From the NCBI GenBank assembly GCA_004346645.1, contig SMDA01000001.1, positions 124,001-188,000 on the forward strand: DNA of 64,000 nucleotides. The letters run 5' to 3'. The notes below the pieces were generated by a model. That model ran no database searches and was not told where the DNA came from. It worked only from the letters and a program-made list of their open reading frames with translations. Shown in pieces: positions 26,148 to 35,537 of this stretch. Made by a program: the position numbers and the translations under genes. The stretch is from Gulbenkiania mobilis. GTDB lineage: Bacteria; Pseudomonadota; Gammaproteobacteria; Burkholderiales; Chromobacteriaceae. Positions within the stretch are counted from its first letter, which is position 1. Each line of letters opens with the position of its first letter.

Positions 26148-27572
26148 TTAAAGAACTTTTCGCAGACTCACCGGCGGAATCTGCATGGCTTCACGATACT
26201 TCGCCACGGTACGCCTTGCAACCTGTATGCCCTGTTTGCCAAGGAGGTCGGCCAGCGCACCATCCGAAAGCGGACGCTTCGAATCCTCATTCTCGATCAG
26301 CTGGCGAATCTGCGCCTTGATCGAAGTCGCAGAACATTCACCGCCACTGTCGGTTTCTACCGCGCTGCCGAAAAAGTACTTGAGTTCGAACAGGCCGCGC
26401 GGGCAGAGCAGGTACTTCTGCGTGGTGACGCGTGAGATGGTGGATTCGTGCAGGCCGAGTTCGTCCGCGATGTCGCGCAGGATCAGGGGGCGCATGGCCA
26501 CTTCGCCCTTGTCGAAGAAGGCCTGCTGGCGGTCCACGATAGCTTCGGCCACTTTCAGGATAGTGTCAAACCGCTGCTGGATGTTCTTCACCAGCCAGCG
26601 GGCCTCCTGCAGCCGGGCGGACATCTCGCCCCCCGTAGCCTGCCGTTCGCGCGACAGCATGGCGGCATACATCTGGTTGACCCGCAGGCGCGGCAGGGCC
26701 TGGCTGTTGAGGTCGGCCTGCCAGCGGCCCTTGCGCTTGCGCACCACCACATCCGGAATCACGTAATGGGTGTCGTCGGCGCCGTATCCGGCTGCCGGCC
26801 TGGGGTTGAGGGAAGCCACCAGCTTCTGCGCGGTCTTGAGGGCGTCGTCATCCACGCCGAAATGGCGCTTGATGCGGGTGAAGTCACGGTTGCCGAGCAG
26901 GTCCAGCGCCTCGGTGACGAGCCGCAGGGCCAAGGCGCGTCCAGGAACGTGCTCGGGCAGACGCTGCAGTTGCAGCCGCAGCGCTTCGGAGAGCGTGCGG
27001 GCGCCTACGCCGGCGGGGTCGAACTGCTGCAGCAGGGCCAGCCCCACGGCGAGTTCGTCGGCTTCCAGCTCGAGCTCGGCGGGCAGGTTGGCCGAAAGCT
27101 CTTCCAGGCTCACCGGCAAGTAACCAGCATCATCCAGTTCTTCCACCAGGAGCTGCACCACGGCAGCATCGCGCGGGCAGAGCGCCACCTCGCGCAGTTG
27201 GGCCAGCAGATGGTCGCGCAGCGTTACCGGCATCGCCACCGACAGCAGCGGGTCGTATTCGTCGTCACCGTCGTCACGCCTGCGGCTGCCGTGGCCCCAA
27301 TCCGCCAGCTCGCCGGCGAGCGAGTCACCGCTGTCGCCGTCTTCACGGCTGGTGTCGCCAGCAGGCGCCTCGGCCTCGGTCGAAGCCGCCACGTCCGTGC
27401 CCTGCTCGGTCGGCCCGTCGTCCTGCCGTTCCAGCAACGGGTTGTCCTGCAGGAAGCGCTCCACTTCCGAAAAGAGGTCGAGCGTGGACAGCTGCAGCAG
27501 CCGGATCGACTGCTGCAGCTGCGGGGTCAGCGTCAGCTGCTGGCTGACCTTCAGTTGCAGGGACTGCTTCAT
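26148..27572 (-). CDS. rpoN: RNA polymerase sigma-54 factor
   Basis: Alternative sigma factor recognising GG-N10-GC (-24/-12) promoters and needing AAA activators. The 474-aa protein has region I (MKQSLQLKVSQQLTLTPQLQQSIRLLQLSTLDL), an acidic region II (about 50-110, rich in E, D and G), the core-binding domain, and the C-terminal DNA-binding domain ending with the RpoN box ARRTVAKYR (about residues 455-463). Sits 6 bases after lptB and before hpf, in the conserved lptB-rpoN-hpf order. No -24/-12 promoter was noticed in the window. Confidence 0.97.
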   Translation of the reverse strand: MKQSLQLKVSQQLTLTPQLQQSIRLLQLSTLDLFSEVERFLQDNPLLERQDDGPTEQGTDVAASTEAEAPAGDTSREDGDSGDSLAGELADWGHGSRRRDDGDDEYDPLLSVAMPVTLRDHLLAQLREVALCPRDAAVVQLLVEELDDAGYLPVSLEELSANLPAELELEADELAVGLALLQQFDPAGVGARTLSEALRLQLQRLPEHVPGRALALRLVTEALDLLGNRDFTRIKRHFGVDDDALKTAQKLVASLNPRPAAGYGADDTHYVIPDVVVRKRKGRWQADLNSQALPRLRVNQMYAAMLSRERQATGGEMSARLQEARWLVKNIQQRFDTILKVAEAIVDRQQAFFDKGEVAMRPLILRDIADELGLHESTISRVTTQKYLLCPRGLFELKYFFGSAVETDSGGECSATSIKAQIRQLIENEDSKRPLSDGALADLLGKQGIQVARRTVAKYREAMQIPPVSLRKVL

Positions 27573-27578
27573 GGACGC

Positions 27579-28307
27579 TTACAGGTGGAAGTGCTCGCCA
27601 AGATACACCTGGCGCACCTTCTCGTTCTGCACCAGGGTCTCCGGGTCGCCGGAGGCCAGGACCGAGCCTTCGTTGATGATGTAGGCCCGGTCGCAGATAC
27701 GCAGGGTCTCGCGCACGTTGTGGTCGGTGATGAGTACGCCGATGCCGCGTTCGCGCAGGAAGGCAATGATTTTCTGGATGTCGATCACGGCGATCGGGTC
27801 CACGCCTGCGAAGGGTTCGTCCAGCAGGATGAAGTGCGGGCGCGTCGCCAGCACCCGGGCGATCTCCACCCGCCGGCGCTCGCCACCGGAGAGGGCGAGG
27901 GCATTGGTGTCGCGCAAGTGGCAGATGTTCAGATCGTCGAGCAGCAGCTCCAGCTCCTTCTCCAGCGCCTCGCCCTTGAGACCGCCCAGTTCCAGGACCG
28001 CGCGGATATTCTCGTCTACCGTCATTTTGCGGAAGATGGAGGCTTCCTGTGGCAGGTAGCCCAGCCCCAGACGGGCCCTCCGGTGGATAGGCAGTGCGGT
28101 GATCGTCTGGTCGTCCAGGCGGATGGTGCCGCCATCGGCGGCCACCAGCCCCACAATCATGTAGAAGCTGGTGGTCTTGCCAGCACCGTTGGGCCCCAGG
28201 AGGCCGACGACCTCTCCGCTCTTGATCGAGAGGGTGACGTCTTTGACCACCGTGCGCTTGCCGAAGGTCTTCTTCAGGTGTTCGACCGTGAGCACGCTCT
28301 GCGTCAT
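27579..28307 (-). CDS. lptB: LPS export system ATP-binding protein LptB
   Basis: Cytoplasmic ATPase of the LptB2FGC transporter that extracts LPS from the inner membrane. The 242-aa product has all ABC motifs: Walker [13 protein letters not shown]-loop [13 protein letters not shown], signature [16 protein letters not shown], Walker [14 protein letters not shown] and the switch His in [11 protein letters not shown]. It overlaps lptA by four bases (ATGA) and is followed by rpoN. The permease genes lptF and lptG are elsewhere. Confidence 0.97.
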   Translation of the reverse strand: MTQSVLTVEHLKKTFGKRTVVKDVTLSIKSGEVVGLLGPNGAGKTTSFYMIVGLVAADGGTIRLDDQTITALPIHRRARLGLGYLPQEASIFRKMTVDENIRAVLELGGLKGEALEKELELLLDDLNICHLRDTNALALSGGERRRVEIARVLATRPHFILLDEPFAGVDPIAVIDIQKIIAFLRERGIGVLITDHNVRETLRICDRAYIINEGSVLASGDPETLVQNEKVRQVYLGEHFHL

Positions 28308-28825
28308 GGCTTCTTCTGCCCGTCACTGGACTTCGGCTGCAGGATCACGGTGACCCGGCCCTTGCCTGCGGTACCTGGCGCACCACCGTTGACCTGGTAC
28401 ATCTCGGTCTCGGTGTTGTAGTTGATCACTTCGCCGGCGACCAGATCTTCGCCCCGCTTGATGCGTGCAGCACCGGTCAGCACCGCCTGATGGCTGACGC
28501 TGTTGTAGTCGAGGCGACTGCCCTGGCCTTCGATCCACTCATCCTTGTTGTCGGTTTTCTGACGGAAGTTGACGCGCTTGCCGGTGGCCTGCAGCGTCTG
28601 GTTGCCTTGGGGGTCGCGCGTCACCACCACGCGGTCGGCCGAAATCTTGAGGGTGCCTTGGGTGACGATGACGTTGCCTTCCCAGACGGTGACGCCCTTG
28701 GCCTGGTCGAGGGTGCCGTTGTCGGCGCTGATCTCGATCGGCTTGTCCCGGTCGGCCTTTTCGGCCAGGGCGGGCACACTGACGGCCGCGACAAGAAGGC
28801 CGAGGACGGCGAGCTTATTTTTCAT
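28304..28825 (-). CDS. lptA: LPS transport periplasmic protein LptA
   Basis: Periplasmic bridge protein that carries LPS from LptC to the outer-membrane LptDE complex. The 173-aa product has a signal peptide (about residues 1-21, VPALAEK), then an OstA-like beta-jellyroll: [41 protein letters not shown] and [19 protein letters not shown]. It overlaps lptC by 11 bases and lptB by four. Confidence 0.94.
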   Translation of the reverse strand: MKNKLAVLGLLVAAVSVPALAEKADRDKPIEISADNGTLDQAKGVTVWEGNVIVTQGTLKISADRVVVTRDPQGNQTLQATGKRVNFRQKTDNKDEWIEGQGSRLDYNSVSHQAVLTGAARIKRGEDLVAGEVINYNTETEMYQVNGGAPGTAGKGRVTVILQPKSSDGQKKP

Positions 28826-29375
28826 AGACCACCTTCACTTGGGAGAGGAGTTTCAGCAGGCCGGCCTGCTGGTCGTAATAGAGTCCGGTGGCGTGAGCCA
28901 CCGAGTTGCCATAATGAATTTCCACCGGGGCAGCGGTGCGGGTGATGCGGGTGGCGGTGTTTACCTCCAGCCGTGAGGTCAGCACGCGGGTTTCGGGCTT
29001 CTCGTCCTGCGGCTTGTAGAACACCACCCGATCGTCGAACCAGGCCTGGCGGTTCTTGGAGTGGTAGCGGCCGGTCTCGCCGGTGACGTCGTACTGCATA
29101 CGTCCTTCCTGGAACACCTGCAGGTGCGGGCGCTGGAAGTACATGTCGGGCTTTTCCGGGTACTGCCACATGCGCTGGGCACTGATGCGGTCGCGCAGCA
29201 TACCGTTCTCGTTGAAACGGGTGGCGGTGAACTTCTCGGCGACGTACTCGGGCTTGGCCGGGTCCAGCCTAAAACCGCTGGGGATCCAGCGGGAGATCTG
29301 GTCGAGCCAGAACGTGGTCAGTCCCATCAGGACCACCAGCACCAGCGGAAACAGGCGTTGCGGACGGACGCTCAT
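28815..29375 (-). CDS. lptC: LPS export ABC transporter periplasmic protein LptC
   Basis: Single-span inner-membrane protein that links the LptBFG transporter to LptA. The 186-aa product has one N-terminal helix (about residues 8-27), then a periplasmic jellyroll with FTATRFNENGMLRDRISAQRMWQYPE and RVLTSRLEVNTATRITRTAAPVEIHYGNSVAHATGLYYDQQAGLLKL. It overlaps kdsC by four bases. The order kdsD-kdsC-lptC-lptA-lptB is the same as in E. coli. Confidence 0.93.
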   Translation of the reverse strand: MSVRPQRLFPLVLVVLMGLTTFWLDQISRWIPSGFRLDPAKPEYVAEKFTATRFNENGMLRDRISAQRMWQYPEKPDMYFQRPHLQVFQEGRMQYDVTGETGRYHSKNRQAWFDDRVVFYKPQDEKPETRVLTSRLEVNTATRITRTAAPVEIHYGNSVAHATGLYYDQQAGLLKLLSQVKVVYEK

Positions 29376-29896
29376 GCCAGATACCGCTCCATCAGGCCCT
29401 CATAGCTGCCCTGGGCCTGCATGATCAGCTCCGTCAGCTCGCGCACCGCGCCCTGACCACCGGCACAGCCGGTAACGTAGTGCGCATGCTGGCGGACGAA
29501 GGCGGGCGCATCGGGTACGGCAACGGCGAGACCGCAACGGCGCATTACCGGCAGGTCGACCACATCGTCGCCGATGTAGGCACAGGCCTCGGGCGACAGG
29601 CCGGTTTCCTCCAGCAGGGTCTGGAAGGCCGCGACCTTGTCGGAGATGCCGTGATAGTAGTAGTCGATGCCAAGGTTACGTGCCCGATGCTCGACGCAGC
29701 GGGCGCTGCGGCCTGTGATGATGGCCAGCTTCACGCCGGTGGACTGCAGCATCTTCAGGCCGTGCCCGTCCAGTGTGTTGAAGGCCTTGAGCTCCTCGCC
29801 CTCAGCGGTGAAGAAGATGCGGCCGTCGGTGAGTACGCCGTCCACATCCATGATCAGCAGCCGGACGGGGCGGGCAAGGGCGTGCACTCTCTGCAT
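29372..29896 (-). CDS. kdsC: 3-deoxy-manno-octulosonate-8-phosphate phosphatase
   Basis: HAD-family phosphatase that releases KDO from KDO-8-phosphate. The 174-aa cap-less HAD protein shows motif I LLIMDVDGVLTDGRIFF (nucleophile and acid-base Asp), motif II LAIITGRSARCVEHRA, the conserved YYHGISDKVAAF, and motif IV CAYIGDDVVDLPVMRRCG. It lies 8 bases downstream of kdsD and overlaps lptC. KdsD, KdsC and the distant KdsB give three successive steps of CMP-KDO formation; kdsA is not in the window. Confidence 0.95.
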   Translation of the reverse strand: MQRVHALARPVRLLIMDVDGVLTDGRIFFTAEGEELKAFNTLDGHGLKMLQSTGVKLAIITGRSARCVEHRARNLGIDYYYHGISDKVAAFQTLLEETGLSPEACAYIGDDVVDLPVMRRCGLAVAVPDAPAFVRQHAHYVTGCAGGQGAVRELTELIMQAQGSYEGLMERYLA

Positions 29897-29904
29897 GGGG
29901 TTCC

Positions 29905-30882
29905 TTACACCACGCCTGCGCGCAGCAGGTCGTGCATATTGAGGGCGCCGACCAGCCGGCCGGCATCGTTTAGCACCAGAAGACCGTTGATCTTTAGCGC
30001 TTCCATTTGCTTGACCGCCTCGGCAGCCAGTTTGTTCTCGGTGATCGTGCGCGGCTGGCGGTTCATCACACTGTCGATGCTGACGCCGGAGAGGTCGAGT
30101 GAGATGTCCAGCGTGCGGCGCAGGTCGCCATCGGTGAAAATGCCGGCAAGGTTGGCCGAACCGTCCACCACCGCAGTCATGCCCAAACCCTTGCGCGACA
30201 TTTCCAGAAGCGCATCCTTGAGCAGCGTGCCGGTCCTAACTACCGGTAGCGCATCGCCGCTGTGCATCAGGTCGCGCACGTGCACCAGCAGGCGCCGCCC
30301 CAGGCTGCCGCCGGGGTGGGAGAGGGCGAAGTCCTCCTCGCGGAAGTCGCGGTCGTTGAGCAGCGTGACAGCGAGCGCGTCCCCGAGCGCCAGCGCGGCA
30401 GTGGTGCTGGCCGTTGGGGCCAGGCCCAGCGGGCAGGCCTCACGCTCGACGCGCGCATCAAGGTGTACGTCCGCCTCGCGCGCCAGCGTCGACTGGCTGC
30501 GCCCGGTGACGGCGATGATGCGCACGCCCTTGCGCCGGATGGCGGGCAGCAAGGCGATGATCTCGTCGCTCTCGCCCGAATTGGAAAGGGCCACCACCAC
30601 GTCGCGTTCGGTCAGCATACCCAGGTCGCCGTGGGCGGCCTCGGCCGGGTGCATGAAGAAGGCCGGGGTACCCGTGCTGGCCAGTGTGGCGGCAATCTTG
30701 CGACCGATGTGGCCGGACTTGCCCATGCCGGTGATCACTACCCGCCCGGGGCAGTCGAGCATCAGCGAAACTGCCCGGTCGAAGGCGTCGTCCAGGCGGT
30801 CGGCCAGTGCCATGATGGCGTCGGCTTCGGTCTTGAGCACGTCGCGCGCCAGCGCGAGACGGCGGGAAGAGGTGTTGTCCAT
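29905..30882 (-). CDS. kdsD: D-arabinose-5-phosphate isomerase
   Basis: Converts ribulose-5-phosphate to arabinose-5-phosphate, the first KDO precursor. The 325-aa product has an N-terminal SIS domain (about 35-190: RVVITGMGKSGHIGRKIAATLASTGTPAFFMHPAEAAHGDLGM, VVALSNSGESDEI) and a C-terminal CBS pair (about 205-325: DLMHSGDALPVV and DSVMNRQPRTITENKLA). Start at MDNTSSRRLAL, where the SIS protein normally begins. Divergent from the KefC-like gene across 103 bases containing TATAAT-like elements in both directions. It heads the kdsD-kdsC-lptCAB-rpoN-hpf unit. Confidence 0.95.
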   Translation of the reverse strand: MDNTSSRRLALARDVLKTEADAIMALADRLDDAFDRAVSLMLDCPGRVVITGMGKSGHIGRKIAATLASTGTPAFFMHPAEAAHGDLGMLTERDVVVALSNSGESDEIIALLPAIRRKGVRIIAVTGRSQSTLAREADVHLDARVEREACPLGLAPTASTTAALALGDALAVTLLNDRDFREEDFALSHPGGSLGRRLLVHVRDLMHSGDALPVVRTGTLLKDALLEMSRKGLGMTAVVDGSANLAGIFTDGDLRRTLDISLDLSGVSIDSVMNRQPRTITENKLAAEAVKQMEALKINGLLVLNDAGRLVGALNMHDLLRAGVV

Positions 30883-30985
30883 GGGCAAAAGTATATCAAG
30901 GTTATAATCAGCCCGGAAAAGCTGGTGTAGCTTTTGCTTGGCGGCCCGGCGCGTCGCCCCGAACCCGAGAAAGACCGTACCTCCG

Positions 30986-32947
30986 ATGCATTCGCTTGCT
31001 CCTGTCGTCCTTGTTCTTCTGGCTGCCGTGCTGGTGGTCACACTCTGCCGCAGCCTGAAGGTGCCACCGATGCTCGGCTATCTGGTGGTGGGCTTCATCG
31101 CCGGACCGGCCATGATGAAGCTGGTTCCCGACGGGGCCGATACCCGCTTTCTGGGTGAGATCGGCATCGTGTTCCTGATGTTCTCCATCGGGCTGGAGTT
31201 CTCGCTGCCCAAGCTGCGGGCGATGCGGCATCTGGTGTTTGGCGTGGGGCTGGCGCAGGTGGTGGTGACGATGCTGCTGGTGGCCGGGTTGGTCGTCGGG
31301 CTGACGGGGCAGCCGCTGACGGGCCTGGCGGTGGCCGGAGCCTTGGCGATGTCGTCCACCGCGATCGTGAGCAAGCTGCTGACCGAACGCCTGGAACTGC
31401 CACAGCCGCATGGTCAGCTGGCCATCGGCGTGCTGCTCTTTCAGGATCTGGCCGTGGTGCCGCTGCTGATCCTGCTGCCGGCGTTTGCCGGTGACACCTC
31501 CTCGCTCTGGGCCGATCTGGGGCTGGCGCTGCTCAAGATCGTGCTGGTGATGACGTTGCTGCTCTTCTTCGGCCAACGTCTGATGCGGCCGTGGTTCCAC
31601 CTGGTGGCCCGCCAGCGTTCGGGCGAACTCTTCATGATCAATGTACTTCTGGTGACGCTGGGCGTGGCCTATCTGACCGAGCTCTCCGGCCTGTCGCTGG
31701 CGCTGGGTGCCTTCGTGGCCGGCATGCTGATTTCGGAAACCGAGTATCGCTATCAGGTAGAGGAGGACATCAAGCCCTTCCGCGACATCCTTCTGGGCTT
31801 CTTCTTCATCACGGTGGGCATGCGGCTGGACCTGTCGGTACTGGGCGAGCGGCTGGGCGAAGTGCTGCTGATGGGGGCGCTGCTGGTGCCGGTGAAGCTG
31901 GCGCTGGTGTTCGGCATCGCACGCCTGATGGGGCACAAGCCCAATGTAGCCATGCGCGGGGCCTTGGCCCTGGCGCAGGGCGGCGAGTTCGGCTTCGTGC
32001 TTCTGGCGCTGTCGGGCAACCTGGGGTTATTGGACCGCGGGACCGAGCAGGCCGCGATCGCGGCTATTCTGCTGTCGATGCTGGTGGCGCCCTTTCTCAT
32101 CCTCCATGGCGAAGCCATCACCCGGCGCCTGATCAAGCAGGACTGGATGATGCAGGCGCTGGACCTGCACCAGATGATGGTGGAGTCGATGTCCAAGTCG
32201 GACCATGTGCTGATCTGTGGCTACGGGCGCAGCGGTCAGGCGCTGGCCCGCCTGCTCGAGGCCGAGTCGATCCCCTTTTTCGCGCTGGACATGGACCCGG
32301 AACGCGTGGGCGAGGCCGGCGAGGCAGGGGACCCGGTAGTGTTCGGGGATGCCGGCAAGCGCGAGGTCTTGGTGGCGGCAGGGCTGATGCGGGCCAAGGC
32401 GGTGGTTATCACCTTTGCCGATACCCATGCGGCGCTACGTATTCTGGATGTGGTGCATGCGGCACGGCCTGGTCTGCCGGTCATTGTCCGGACAGTGGAC
32501 GACAGCGACATCGAGACGCTGCGTCAGGCCGGCGCCGAGGAAGTGGTGGCCGAACTGATGGAGGGTAGCCTGATGCTGGCTTCCCAAGCGCTGATGGTGG
32601 TGGGGGTGCCGCTCAACCGCATCCTGCGGCGCATCAGGGCCGTGCGGGAGGAGCGTTACGATCTCTTCCGTGGCTTCTTCCGCGGTAGTGGGGACGAGAG
32701 CCTGGACGAGAGCAGCGTGCCCCGTCTCCTGAGCGTGCTGGTGTGTCAGGGCGCAGCGGCGATCGGCCAGCCGCTGGGGGCGCTGGAGCTGACCAGGCTG
32801 GGCGTGGAGATCAAGGCGCTGCGGCGGCAGAACATTCGCCGCCACGATGTGGACGAGGCGCTGGAGTTGGCAGAAGGGGACGTTCTGGTGTTGCTGGGTA
32901 CCCCCGAGCAGCTGGCTTTGGCCGAAGCACGCGTCCTGCAGGGCTAG
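30986..32947 (+). CDS. CPA2-family monovalent cation:proton antiporter with TrkA-N domain (KefC/YbaL-like)
   Basis: Inner-membrane potassium or sodium exchanger. The 653-aa product has 12-13 helices in the N-terminal Na/H-exchanger domain (about 1-385, with GYLVVGFIAGP, GIVFLMFSIGLEFSLPKLRAM, SSTAIVSKLLTER, GAFVAGMLISETEYRYQVEEDIKPFRDILLGFFFITVGM). An RCK/TrkA-N nucleotide-binding domain follows (HVLICGYGRSGQALARLLEAESIPFFALDMDPERV, about 408-525), then a TrkA-C domain (about 570-650). The start ATG at 30986 was chosen over an upstream TTG. No kefF/kefG ancillary gene is adjacent, which favours the YbaL-like type over glutathione-gated KefB/C. Confidence 0.9.
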   Translation: MHSLAPVVLVLLAAVLVVTLCRSLKVPPMLGYLVVGFIAGPAMMKLVPDGADTRFLGEIGIVFLMFSIGLEFSLPKLRAMRHLVFGVGLAQVVVTMLLVAGLVVGLTGQPLTGLAVAGALAMSSTAIVSKLLTERLELPQPHGQLAIGVLLFQDLAVVPLLILLPAFAGDTSSLWADLGLALLKIVLVMTLLLFFGQRLMRPWFHLVARQRSGELFMINVLLVTLGVAYLTELSGLSLALGAFVAGMLISETEYRYQVEEDIKPFRDILLGFFFITVGMRLDLSVLGERLGEVLLMGALLVPVKLALVFGIARLMGHKPNVAMRGALALAQGGEFGFVLLALSGNLGLLDRGTEQAAIAAILLSMLVAPFLILHGEAITRRLIKQDWMMQALDLHQMMVESMSKSDHVLICGYGRSGQALARLLEAESIPFFALDMDPERVGEAGEAGDPVVFGDAGKREVLVAAGLMRAKAVVITFADTHAALRILDVVHAARPGLPVIVRTVDDSDIETLRQAGAEEVVAELMEGSLMLASQALMVVGVPLNRILRRIRAVREERYDLFRGFFRGSGDESLDESSVPRLLSVLVCQGAAAIGQPLGALELTRLGVEIKALRRQNIRRHDVDEALELAEGDVLVLLGTPEQLALAEARVLQG

Positions 32948-32956
32948 ACGTCGGGC

Positions 32957-33003
32957 CCGAAGCCATGACGGCCCCCAGGCTGGGGGCGGCGTCATGGCTT
33001 CGG
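32957..33003. terminator. Long imperfect hairpin between convergent kefC-like and asmA genes
   Basis: Outer arms CCGAAGCCATGACG (32957-32970) and CGTCATGGCTTCGG (32990-33003) are perfect complements. Inner arms GCCCCCAG/CTGGGGGC (32971-32978, 32980-32987) extend the stem, leaving a GG bulge at 32988-32989 and a one-base loop that must open somewhat. No T-run follows, so it is a candidate transcription barrier rather than a textbook intrinsic terminator. The right arm merges into the tandem word array. Confidence 0.6.
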
Positions 33004-33052
33004 CCAACCTTCGGCCAACCTTCGGCCAACCTTCGGCCAACCTTCGGCCAAC
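32998..33052. repeat. Five-copy tandem array of the 11-base word CTTCGGCCAAC
   Basis: Five head-to-tail, error-free copies at 32998-33008, 33009-33019, 33020-33030, 33031-33041 and 33042-33052. The array ends one base before the asmA stop codon (33054-33056). The unit is the same word found singly throughout the window. Perfect identity between copies suggests recent slippage expansion or selection for density. Confidence 0.97.
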
Positions 33053-33053
33053 C

Positions 33054-35210
33054 TCAGGGGGTTGGCAGGATGGTGGTCATCTGGCGCTTCAGCTCCTGGC
33101 GCAGCACTTCCTGCTTCTCGCTCTCGGTCTTCTTGCCCTTGACCAGGCTGTTGAAGTCGAGCGCATACACCGGCGCATCGATCGGGCCGGTGATCTTCAG
33201 CGGCACGTTGATGCCGCGCAGCTTGGTGAATTCGCGCGGGTTGGCGCGCACATCAAGGGTGTAGTCGATGATGCCCTGCCGGAGATCGGCCTTGCCGCCG
33301 CCGCTAACATTGACGAGCTGTGACGCCAGGGTCAGGTCCTGGTTGCGAGCCACGCCACTCTCCAGACGGAAGTCGGCGGCCAGGGTGGAGAAGGTGGTTT
33401 TCTGTCCGGCCTGCGCCGGGCTGTTCCACTCGCGCATTTCGCCAGGCAGGTTCTTGAGCGCGTTCACAAGATCAATGCCTGTCAGCGCCCCGCGGTTCAG
33501 GCTCATGGCGACGTTGCCCGTCAGACTGTCGCGCAGGTCGATGAAGCGGGGGCCCTCGGCCTGCAGGTTGATGCGTCCGTTGCCCTTGCCTTCCAGGCGG
33601 GTAAAGTTGAACAGGTCCACCAGCAGCGGCTGGATGTTCATCCCCGTCAGGGTCTGGTTGACCTCAAGGCGCGGTGTGTCCTCGCGCAGCAGGCGCGCGG
33701 TGCCTTCCAGTCGCCCTTCATAGATCGTGGCGGACAGCTGGTTAACGTCCAGACGGTAGGGCGTGGCCTTGAGATCGGCATTCACGTCATTCATGCGGAA
33801 GCGCCCCACCGCCAGTTCGCCGATGGCCAGCTTGGCGTTCAGGTCCAGGAAGTCCATCCATTCCAGCGGCAGGGGACGCTTATCCTGGAAGATGGCCACG
33901 CGGCTGGCGGGCGCTTCGGGCAGGTAACGGTTCAGGTCCAACCGCGAGAGCGCGATGTTGGCCTCGTGGCTGGGCCGGGCAAAGCCGAACTGAGTCAGCT
34001 GTACCGTGATCGGTGCGCCATCGAGTTGTCCGCTGGCATTCAGGTCCAACCGCGCCTCGTCCAGGCTGCCTTCAAGCAGGCCTTCCAGTCGGCCCAAAAG
34101 CTGCCCGCGCGGCAGCAGTGGCGTGCTGACCTGGGCATTGAGCACCAGAGGCTGCACACGAATCCGGTTCAGCCCGGTCAGTGCCAGCCCACCCGAGAGG
34201 CCCACGTTGACCTGCAGCTTGCCTGCGCTCCAGGCCAGCTGTCCGCCAAGCTGACTGGTGGTCAGGCCGGCCTCCGTCAGGGTCAGGCTGTCCAGTTGGG
34301 CATGCAGCTTGTACTGGCTGCGGGCGTAGTCAAGGGTGCCGTTGAGCTGGCCGTGCGGAATCTCCACCCGGTCGATGCTGGCATTCATTTCCGGCAGCGT
34401 CAGCGTCAGGGTGCTGGCGGGTTTCTCGGTGCTCACCTCGAAGGACAGCTTCTCCCCGCGTGCCTTGAAGGTGGCGAGGTTCAACCGGTAAAGCCCCTTG
34501 GCTGCAATGCGGCTCTGTCCGGCGCCTGGAATGTCGCTCAGTGCCAGGGCGTCCAGAGCGGAGAGGGTAATCTGGTCATCCTGAATGGTCAGCGGCGTCT
34601 GGACCGACAGGCGCACCGGACGGTCGCGCACGTCGATCACCGCACCGGCGGATAGTTGGGCTTCGTCGCGCAGGTGGGTGGCGTCGAGGCTCAGGCTCTG
34701 CAGGGTGCGCACGGTATTGCTGCGCAGGTCGTTGTAGCGGATCTGGCCGTCGCGCAGTCGCAGGGTGTCCAGCTTCACTTGGAAGCGGTCGTTGCTGCGG
34801 CGCTGGAAGAGGTCTGCCACCGAAAGTCGGCCGTCAAAGCGCCGCACCACCTCCACTTCAAAGCCAGTGAGCGATACCGCCTTTACCTCGCGTGTGCCGA
34901 ACAGCAGCGGCCACCAGGCCAGATCGGCCTCCACGCGGGCGGCGCGCGCGAAAGGCGTACGGCCGTCGGTGCCGGTGACCGTTACCTGCTCCAGGTCCAG
35001 CCCCGGCGCCGGCAGCAGGTGCGGGCTGATGCGGCCGGACACCTCGATGCGTCGACCCGACTGGGCGAGTGCGCCCGCCAGGGTGCGGCGTACACTTTCT
35101 TCGTTGAACTGCCAGATGATCAGAGCCTGGGCGATGATGCCAAGGCCGATGACGCTGACCAGGCTGTAGACCGCAATGCGCAGCCACAGTCGGCCTGAAT
35201 TCCATTTCAT
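33054..35210 (-). CDS. AsmA family protein
   Basis: A 718-aa protein with one N-terminal membrane helix (about residues 10-32) and a large periplasmic region made mostly of beta structure, typical of the AsmA/TamB-like bridge family implicated in phospholipid transport to the outer membrane. Recognisable are RRTLAGALAQSGRRIEVSGRI and LPAPGLDLEQVTVTG near the N-terminus and the AsmA C-terminal signature with RGALTGIDLVNALKNLP and KITGPIDAPVYALDFNSLVKGK. Start taken at MKWNSGRLWLR; a GTG five codons earlier is possible. It ends beside the tandem word array, convergent with the KefC-like gene. Confidence 0.88.
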   Translation of the reverse strand: MKWNSGRLWLRIAVYSLVSVIGLGIIAQALIIWQFNEESVRRTLAGALAQSGRRIEVSGRISPHLLPAPGLDLEQVTVTGTDGRTPFARAARVEADLAWWPLLFGTREVKAVSLTGFEVEVVRRFDGRLSVADLFQRRSNDRFQVKLDTLRLRDGQIRYNDLRSNTVRTLQSLSLDATHLRDEAQLSAGAVIDVRDRPVRLSVQTPLTIQDDQITLSALDALALSDIPGAGQSRIAAKGLYRLNLATFKARGEKLSFEVSTEKPASTLTLTLPEMNASIDRVEIPHGQLNGTLDYARSQYKLHAQLDSLTLTEAGLTTSQLGGQLAWSAGKLQVNVGLSGGLALTGLNRIRVQPLVLNAQVSTPLLPRGQLLGRLEGLLEGSLDEARLDLNASGQLDGAPITVQLTQFGFARPSHEANIALSRLDLNRYLPEAPASRVAIFQDKRPLPLEWMDFLDLNAKLAIGELAVGRFRMNDVNADLKATPYRLDVNQLSATIYEGRLEGTARLLREDTPRLEVNQTLTGMNIQPLLVDLFNFTRLEGKGNGRINLQAEGPRFIDLRDSLTGNVAMSLNRGALTGIDLVNALKNLPGEMREWNSPAQAGQKTTFSTLAADFRLESGVARNQDLTLASQLVNVSGGGKADLRQGIIDYTLDVRANPREFTKLRGINVPLKITGPIDAPVYALDFNSLVKGKKTESEKQEVLRQELKRQMTTILPTP

Positions 35211-35463
35211 AATGATGAGCCCCACGCGGCAGGAAGCGCTTTTGGCGCAGTCTCGGAATGGGAGGGGCGGGTGTGCGGGTTCAGCGAGGCCAAACCACTT
35301 GCGGGCGATCTCTGCCGGATCGCTGGCCCCCGGTCGACGCCCTCGGGGTCGTTTTAAGCGGTGCCTATTCTAGGAGCGGTGTCCGTCTTTGACAACCGGC
35401 ATGCCCGACTTGAAAGCGCCGTTATTCTGCAGGAGGAAGCTTACGAAAGGAGAAGCGGAAGAC

Positions 35464-35537
35464 TGGAGCGGGTGAAGGGAATCGAACCCTCGTATGCAGC
35501 TTGGGAAGCTGCCGTTCTACCATTGAACTACACCCGC
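35464..35537 (-). tRNA. tRNA-Gly (anticodon CCC), CCA encoded
   Basis: On the minus strand the acceptor arms GCGGGTG and CACCCGC pair (35531-35537 with 35468-35474). The anticodon arm is GCAGC-TTCCCAA-GCTGC, giving anticodon CCC, and the T-loop contains GGTTCGATTCC. The discriminator base and encoded CCA occupy 35464-35467. The gene stands alone, about 250 bases beyond the asmA start and 75 bases past the permease stop. It reads GGG codons. Confidence 0.95.

Noticed and set aside
26448-28421. Long plus-strand open frame opposite rpoN and lptB
   Set aside because: It is the mirror of two well-identified genes and its product is low-complexity His/Gln/Arg-rich, the usual sign of antisense frames in GC-rich DNA.
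32998-33052. CRISPR-like array
   Set aside because: The 11-base units are head-to-tail without spacers, and no cas genes are present.
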